The position numbers and the translations under genes are program-made. Source: Blastomonas natatoria (lineage in GTDB: Bacteria; Pseudomonadota; Alphaproteobacteria; Sphingomonadales; Sphingomonadaceae). Taken from it: 64,000 nucleotides of DNA. Under the pieces are notes generated by a model that worked only from the letters and a program-made list of their open reading frames with translations, did not search any database and was not told the origin of the DNA. This document shows, piece after piece, positions 59,919 through 64,000 of the stretch (its first letter is position 1; every line of letters starts with the position of its first letter). The stretch is from contig NZ_QJJM01000001.1 of NCBI RefSeq assembly GCF_003201955.1, positions 310,001 through 374,000 on the forward strand, in the 5' to 3' direction.

Positions 59919-59948
59919 AAAAAGGCGGGCTTTGCGGCCCGCCTTTTT
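59919..59948. terminator. Bidirectional Rho-independent terminator between S9 peptidase and rpsD
   Basis: AAAAAGGCGGGC and GCCCGCCTTTTT pair around a TTTGCG loop. U-runs are present on both strands, so it serves the converging S9 peptidase and rpsD genes. Confidence 0.9.
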
Positions 59949-59974
59949 CGTATCTCTGTCGGTATTGAACCGGA

Positions 59975-60589
59975 TCAGCGCGAATAGAATTCGACGACCA
60001 GATTGGGTTCCATCTTCACCGGATAGGGCACTTCGTCCAGCGTCGGAATGCGGGTAAAGGTGACCTTGTCGGTGCCATCGGGGGCGACATAATCGGGGAT
60101 GTCGCGCTCGGCCAGGCCCTGGGCTTCGATGACCAGCGCCATTTCCTGCGCCTTCTTGCCCAGCGACACGACGTCACCCGGCTTCACCTTGCGCGAGGCG
60201 ATGTTGCACTTCACGCCGTTGACGCGGATATGGCCGTGGCTGACGATCTGGCGCGCAGCGAAGATGGTCGGCGCGAACTTGGCGCGATAGACGACCATGT
60301 CGAGGCGCTGTTCCAGCAGACCGATCAGGTTCTGGCTGGTGTCGCCCTTCATGCGGCTGGCTTCGGTATAGTTCTTCTTGAACTGCTTTTCGGTGATTTC
60401 GCCGTAATAGCCCTTCAGCTTCTGCTTGGCGCGGAGCTGCAGGCCGAAGTCGGACATCTTGCCCTTGCGGCGCTGACCGTGCTGGCCGGGGCCGTATTCG
60501 CGCTTGTTGACGGGCGACTTGGGGCGGCCCCAGATGTTCTCGCCCATGCGGCGATCGAGCTTGTACTTTGCACTGTTGCGTTTGGACAC
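59975..60589 (-). CDS. rpsD: 30S ribosomal protein S4
   Basis: A 204-residue primary 16S rRNA-binding protein. The N-terminus [20 protein letters not shown] lacks the zinc cysteines, as in most alphaproteobacteria, and the S4 RNA-binding domain is [20 protein letters not shown] followed by [11 protein letters not shown]. The stand-alone location away from rpoA is normal in alphaproteobacteria. It is divergent from the chorismate mutase gene. Confidence 0.97.
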   Translation of the reverse strand: MSKRNSAKYKLDRRMGENIWGRPKSPVNKREYGPGQHGQRRKGKMSDFGLQLRAKQKLKGYYGEITEKQFKKNYTEASRMKGDTSQNLIGLLEQRLDMVVYRAKFAPTIFAARQIVSHGHIRVNGVKCNIASRKVKPGDVVSLGKKAQEMALVIEAQGLAERDIPDYVAPDGTDKVTFTRIPTLDEVPYPVKMEPNLVVEFYSR

Positions 60590-60814
60590 GCGTCATTCTC
60601 CAATTTGCTGTCTGAGTCTCAGACGAACCACAGCCTGATGCTGTGGCTTCCAGTCCCGGAATCGCGCCATGGTGCCGAATGTGCGCCATGCGGCCGCTGC
60701 TTCACCGGGGTGCAGGGCCAATTGCGAAGCGCGGCCTATGGCGAAGAGGCACGCGAGAGTCAAGGGCGCGCGGCTGGCTCGACAGCGCAGGCGGGCACGG
60801 CTATCGCATGGCCC

Positions 60815-61126
60815 ATGTCAGACACGATCAAATCGCCCGAAGACTGCCAGACCATGACCGAAGTGCGCGCCGGCGTCGATGCGCTCGACCGCGAGCTGGT
60901 GGAACTGCTCGCCACACGCTTCGGCTATATGCGCGCCGCCGCCCGGATCAAGCCCGAACGCGCCATGGTTCGCGACGAGGCGCGCAAGGCGCAGGTCATC
61001 GCGCAAGCCAAGGAAGCAGCGTTCGAGCTTGGCGTGCCGGTCGGGCTGGTCGCGGACTTCTGGGAACGGCTGGTCGAAGCCTCGATCGCCTATGAAGGCG
61101 AGCATTGGGAATTGCTGCGGCGCTGA
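60815..61126 (+). CDS. Chorismate mutase, AroQ class
   Basis: A 103-residue all-helical enzyme of the AroQ type. The pattern VRAGVDALDRELVELLATRF, MRAAARIKPE and the final FWERLVEASIAYE match the three-helix fold with R and K in the active site. It turns chorismate into prephenate for Phe/Tyr; the related isochorismate-pyruvate lyases share the fold and cannot be excluded. The ATG at 60815 is preferred; an internal ATG at 60854 would remove 13 residues. Stand-alone, not fused to prephenate dehydratase. Confidence 0.85.
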   Translation: MSDTIKSPEDCQTMTEVRAGVDALDRELVELLATRFGYMRAAARIKPERAMVRDEARKAQVIAQAKEAAFELGVPVGLVADFWERLVEASIAYEGEHWELLRR

Positions 61127-61139
61127 CCTGATGGGGTGC

Positions 61140-61280
61140 AGCAACGCCTCTTCCTTGATGGGAGAGGCAGCGAGGCTTGGCGACGAAGGAGCCTAGCCGA
61201 AGCGGTGAGGGTGATGGTGCGGTCTGGCGCCGAGCTATCATCCGGCCCGGTCACCCCCACCCATACCCTCCCCCATCAAG
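61140..61280. repeat. Dispersed intergenic repeat with inverted ends
   Basis: The block begins CCTCTTCCTTGATGGGAGAGG-like and ends CCTCCCCCATCAAGGGGGTG, with inverted repeats of the TTGATGGGAG / CCCATCAAGG type. It contains no gene. Similar GC-rich inverted blocks are common between genes in this bacterial group. It lies between the chorismate mutase and the TrmJ-like gene. Confidence 0.6.
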
Positions 61281-61295
61281 GGGGTGGGCTTATGC

Positions 61296-62048
61296 TCAAC
61301 TCACCGGCTTGCGGGGCGGCTTGGCGAGCGTGCTCAGCACGCCGCGGAAGGTGCGTACCTCGTTGCTGTTCCATTGCGGCTTGGTGACGAGGTTGCGCAG
61401 GGTCCGGCGGCTCACGGCAGCGCGGCTTTCGGGGAAGAAATAGTTCTTCTCCTCGAGCACGCCGCACAGCTGGTCGAACATGCCGTCCAACTCCTCCATC
61501 GGCGCGGGCGGATCGAGATCGACCTGCGGCGGGGATGCAAGGCCCTGGCCGCCGGTCTTGGACCATTCATAGGCGACCAGAATCACAGCCTGGGCCAGGT
61601 TGAGCGATCCGAATTCCGGGTTGATCGGCACGGTCAGAATATCGTGCGCAATGGCGACGTCATCGGTTTCCAGCCCCGAACGTTCGGGGCCGAACAGGAT
61701 GGCGCTGCGGCCTGGAGCGGTCACCATCGCGCGCGCGGCTGCCTCGGGCGTGACGACGGGCTTGGTGACGCCGCGCTTGCGCACCGTGGTGGCATAGACA
61801 TGATGGCAGTCTGCGACGGCCTCTGCGACCGTCTCGAACACCTGCGCGCGTTCGAGCACGACATCCGCACCCGAGGCTGCCGGACCTGCCGATGGATTGG
61901 GCCAGCCATCGCGCGGCGCGACGAGGCGCATATCGGTGAGCCCGAAATTGAGCATCGCCCGCGCCGCCTTGCCGATATTCTCGCCAAGCTGCGGACGGAC
62001 GAGGATGAAGACGGGCGGCGCAACCAGCGTATCAGGCACCGCCGACAT
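61296..62048 (-). CDS. TrmJ-like tRNA (cytidine/uridine-2'-O-)-methyltransferase
   Basis: A 250-residue SPOUT-fold methyltransferase. The N-terminus [20 protein letters not shown] is the SpoU signature, and the knot region has [39 protein letters not shown]. TrmJ methylates position 32 of tRNA. A C-terminal helical extension (residues about 185-250) is typical. It overlaps nrdR by 17 bp. Confidence 0.93.
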   Translation of the reverse strand: MSAVPDTLVAPPVFILVRPQLGENIGKAARAMLNFGLTDMRLVAPRDGWPNPSAGPAASGADVVLERAQVFETVAEAVADCHHVYATTVRKRGVTKPVVTPEAAARAMVTAPGRSAILFGPERSGLETDDVAIAHDILTVPINPEFGSLNLAQAVILVAYEWSKTGGQGLASPPQVDLDPPAPMEELDGMFDQLCGVLEEKNYFFPESRAAVSRRTLRNLVTKPQWNSNEVRTFRGVLSTLAKPPRKPVS

Positions 62049-62493
62049 CCTTCACCGTGCTTGCAAATTCCTCGAAATCCTTCGCCTCGCTGAAATCGCG
62101 ATAGACGGAAGCGAAGCGGATATAGGCAACGCTGTCCAGCATCCGCAGCCCATCCATCACCATCCCGCCAATCTCGCGCGAGGGGATTTCATTCTCGCCC
62201 GAAGTCTCGATCTGGCGCTGGATGCCCGAGACGAGCTGGTCGATCCGCTCCTGGTCGATGCCCCGCTTGCGGCAGGCGACCGCGACAGATTTCTCGATCT
62301 TGGCGCGGTTGAACGGCTCGCGGCGGTTCTCGCTCTTGATCACCATGATGTCGCGCAGTTGGATGCGTTCGAACGTGGTGAACCGCGCGCCGCAGCTTTC
62401 GCACTGGCGGCGGCGGCGGATGGCTGCCCCGTCTTCGGTGGGGCGGCTATCCTTGACCTGGCTGTTTTCGTGCGCGCAGAACGGGCATCTCAT
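62032..62493 (-). CDS. nrdR: Transcriptional regulator NrdR
   Basis: A 153-residue repressor of ribonucleotide reductase genes. A zinc ribbon ([17 protein letters not shown] then [20 protein letters not shown]) precedes an ATP-cone ([20 protein letters not shown]). Family length is about 150. It sits in the glyA-nrdR cluster common in proteobacteria, overlapping trmJ. Confidence 0.97.
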   Translation of the reverse strand: MRCPFCAHENSQVKDSRPTEDGAAIRRRRQCESCGARFTTFERIQLRDIMVIKSENRREPFNRAKIEKSVAVACRKRGIDQERIDQLVSGIQRQIETSGENEIPSREIGGMVMDGLRMLDSVAYIRFASVYRDFSEAKDFEEFASTVKDVGGA

Positions 62494-62509
62494 GTTGAAG
62501 CGTCAGCCT

Positions 62510-62734
62510 TCAGGGGCGCAGGCGCTTGTAGAGCATGAAGCCAGCACCTGCGAGCAGGCCGACCGGCCAGCTGACGACGGGCAGCACCGCGCCTGCCACC
62601 GCGCCGATTGCGCCCGCGGTCAGCACCGGCTTGGTCGAAGGATGGGCCATTCCTTGCTTGGCCATGCCCACGATCTCTTCGCGCGCGTCGGCGATCAGAT
62701 CGCCCGAATTGTTCGGATCGTCGGGATTCTGCAT
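62510..62734 (-). CDS. Small membrane protein, hypothetical
   Basis: A 74-residue protein: a soluble N-terminus with NPDDPNNSGDLIADAREEIV, then two hydrophobic stretches (VLTAGAIGAVAGAVLPVVSW, PVGLLAGAGFMLYK). Function unknown. It is 3 bp after glyA and 16 bp before nrdR, clearly in the same operon. Confidence 0.75.
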   Translation of the reverse strand: MQNPDDPNNSGDLIADAREEIVGMAKQGMAHPSTKPVLTAGAIGAVAGAVLPVVSWPVGLLAGAGFMLYKRLRP

Positions 62735-62737
62735 GGT

Positions 62738-64000
62738 TCAGAGCTCCGGATAGATGGGGAAGCGGTCGCACAGCGCCTCGACGCGCTGGCGCACGGCGGC
62801 TTCGACCTCGGGGTCGCCATGTTCGCCCTTGGCGCGCAAGCCGTCGAGCACATCGGCGATCATGTCACCGATCTCGCGGAATTCGGCGACGCCAAAGCCG
62901 CGCGTGGTGCCTGCGGGCGAGCCGACGCGGATGCCGCTGGTCTTGGTCGGCGGCAGCGGATCGAACGGAATGCCGTTCTTGTTGCAGGTAATCCCGGCAC
63001 GCTCGAGCGCCTCGTCGGCGTCCTTGCCGGTAACGCCCAGCGGACGCAGGTCGATCAGCGCCAGGTGCGTGTCGGTGCCGCCGGCGACCAGATCTGCGCC
63101 ACGTTCCTTGAGGCGGCTGGCCAGCGCCTTGGCATTCTCGATCACCGCGCGCGAATAGCTCTTGAACTCGGGGGTAAGCGCCTCACCAAAGGCCACGGCC
63201 TTGGCGGCGATGACGTGCATCAGCGGGCCACCCTGCAGCCCGGGGAACACGGCGGAGTTCAGCTTCTTCGCCAGCGCCTCGTCATCGGTCAGGATCATAC
63301 CGCCGCGTGGGCCGCGCAGCGTCTTGTGCGTGGTCGTCGTCGCGACATGCGCGTGCGGGAAGGGCGAGGGATGGACGCCGGCTGCGACCAACCCTGCGAA
63401 ATGCGCCATGTCGACATGCAGATAGGCGCCGACCTCATCGGCAATCTCGCGGAACTTGGCGAAATCGATGTGACGAGGATAGGCCGAGCCGCCCGCGAAG
63501 ATCAGCTTCGGCTTGTGCTCCAGCGCCAGGCGGCGAACCTCGTCATAGTCGATCAGGTGCGTGTCGGGGGTGACGCCATATTGCACGGCGTTGAACCACT
63601 TGCCCGACATCGCCGCGCGCGCTCCGTGCGTGAGGTGACCGCCCGCGTCGAGCGACATGCCCAGGATCGTATCACCCGGCTTGATCAGCGCCAGCAGCAC
63701 CGCGCCATTGGCCTGCGCGCCCGAATGCGGCTGCACATTGGCAAATCCCACACCGAACAGCTTGCAGGCGCGTTCGATCGCCAGGCTCTCGACATCGTCC
63801 GATGGCGCGCAGCCCTGATAATAGCGCTTGCCGGGATAGCCTTCGGCATATTTGTTGGTGAAGACCGAACCCTGGGCCTCCAGCACCGCCTTGGAGACGA
63901 TGTTTTCCGAAGCGATCAGCTCGATCTGCTTCTTCTCGCGGCGCACTTCCTTGGCGATCGCGGCAGCGACGGCAGGGTCGGTCACGGCCAGTCCTTCGCT
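62738..64000 (-). CDS. glyA: Serine hydroxymethyltransferase (partial, N-terminus outside window)
   Basis: At least 420 residues of the PLP enzyme that interconverts serine and glycine with tetrahydrofolate. Diagnostic segments are [46 protein letters not shown] and the PLP lysine in [18 protein letters not shown] (63985) could start the frame, but in-frame sequence before it ([14 protein letters not shown]) fits the family N-terminus, so the true start lies beyond position 64000. It is the first gene of the glyA-small protein-nrdR-trmJ cluster. Confidence 0.96.
   Translation of the reverse strand, partial: SEGLAVTDPAVAAAIAKEVRREKKQIELIASENIVSKAVLEAQGSVFTNKYAEGYPGKRYYQGCAPSDDVESLAIERACKLFGVGFANVQPHSGAQANGAVLLALIKPGDTILGMSLDAGGHLTHGARAAMSGKWFNAVQYGVTPDTHLIDYDEVRRLALEHKPKLIFAGGSAYPRHIDFAKFREIADEVGAYLHVDMAHFAGLVAAGVHPSPFPHAHVATTTTHKTLRGPRGGMILTDDEALAKKLNSAVFPGLQGGPLMHVIAAKAVAFGEALTPEFKSYSRAVIENAKALASRLKERGADLVAGGTDTHLALIDLRPLGVTGKDADEALERAGITCNKNGIPFDPLPPTKTSGIRVGSPAGTTRGFGVAEFREIGDMIADVLDGLRAKGEHGDPEVEAAVRQRVEALCDRFPIYPEL

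Noticed and set aside
60590-60814. Possible small gene in the rpsD/chorismate mutase gap
   Set aside because: Open frames here lack start sites, ribosome-binding sites and recognisable motifs; the gap is more likely promoter and leader sequence.

Overview
The window is a gene-dense, GC-rich bacterial chromosome segment of about 64 kb. It most likely comes from a sphingomonad (Alphaproteobacteria, Sphingomonadales). The main pointers are an alphaproteobacterial zeta-type F1-ATPase inhibitor, a CtaC-CtaD-CtaB-CoxF-CtaG-CtaE aa3 oxidase operon, a CrtZ carotenoid hydroxylase, a class I lysyl-tRNA synthetase, a PhyR/NepR general stress response locus and the gene order plsX-fabH-ihfA-merR. I see no tRNA, rRNA, CRISPR array, transposase or integrase.

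Layout. 1-2716: the start of glnB with a candidate sigma-54 promoter, then two toxin-antitoxin pairs (ParDE-like and Phd/VapC-like) on either side of map. 2772-5129: a CinA-type protein, a 2Fe-2S ferredoxin, an AlkA-type glycosylase and a secreted protein that may have a papain-like fold. 5126-7669: an osmoprotectant-type ABC importer whose ATPase gene lies between two perfect 48-bp inverted copies of a dispersed repeat. 7907-14700: an SDR, crtZ, leuC and leuD with a secreted metallo-beta-lactamase-fold hydrolase between them, a quinone reductase, the ATPase zeta inhibitor, bolA and a monothiol glutaredoxin. 14894-17532: the tightly overlapping pyrE-pdxJ-acpS-lepB operon on the minus strand. 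17731-26150: the cytochrome aa3 oxidase and assembly operon, running into thrC. 26160-29009: an RlmI-like methyltransferase, folB with a FolM-like pteridine reductase, and a fasciclin lipoprotein.

29142-39995 is the most unusual region. A membrane protein with a cyclic-nucleotide-binding domain is divergent from a four-gene operon. The operon encodes a membrane-anchored pentaheme cytochrome, a lipoprotein with two GlcG/HbpS-type domains, a large predicted outer-membrane beta-barrel, and a 1,422-residue secreted protein with ten CXXCH haem motifs and a C-terminal LVIVD-like propeller. It resembles the parts list of a porin-cytochrome electron conduit, but is not the MtrCAB order or composition I know.

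40041-42074 is a small accessory patch: an S24 repressor with paired palindromic operators, two small divergent genes, and a RelE/XRE toxin-antitoxin pair whose toxin has no recognisable start codon. 42111-53736 is mostly housekeeping (rpmF, plsX, fabH, ihfA, a merR gene, a DinG-type helicase, lysS, corA). The helicase carries a dispersed palindromic repeat inserted in frame. 53746-57727 holds a desaturase and the general stress response locus (nepR, a PhyP-like histidine kinase homologue with a degenerate ATPase domain, and divergent phyR). No ecfG gene is present in the window. 57881-64000 has an S9 peptidase, rpsD, chorismate mutase and the glyA-nrdR-trmJ cluster, with glyA cut by the window edge.

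All calls come from reading sequence and translated motifs. No database search was run.
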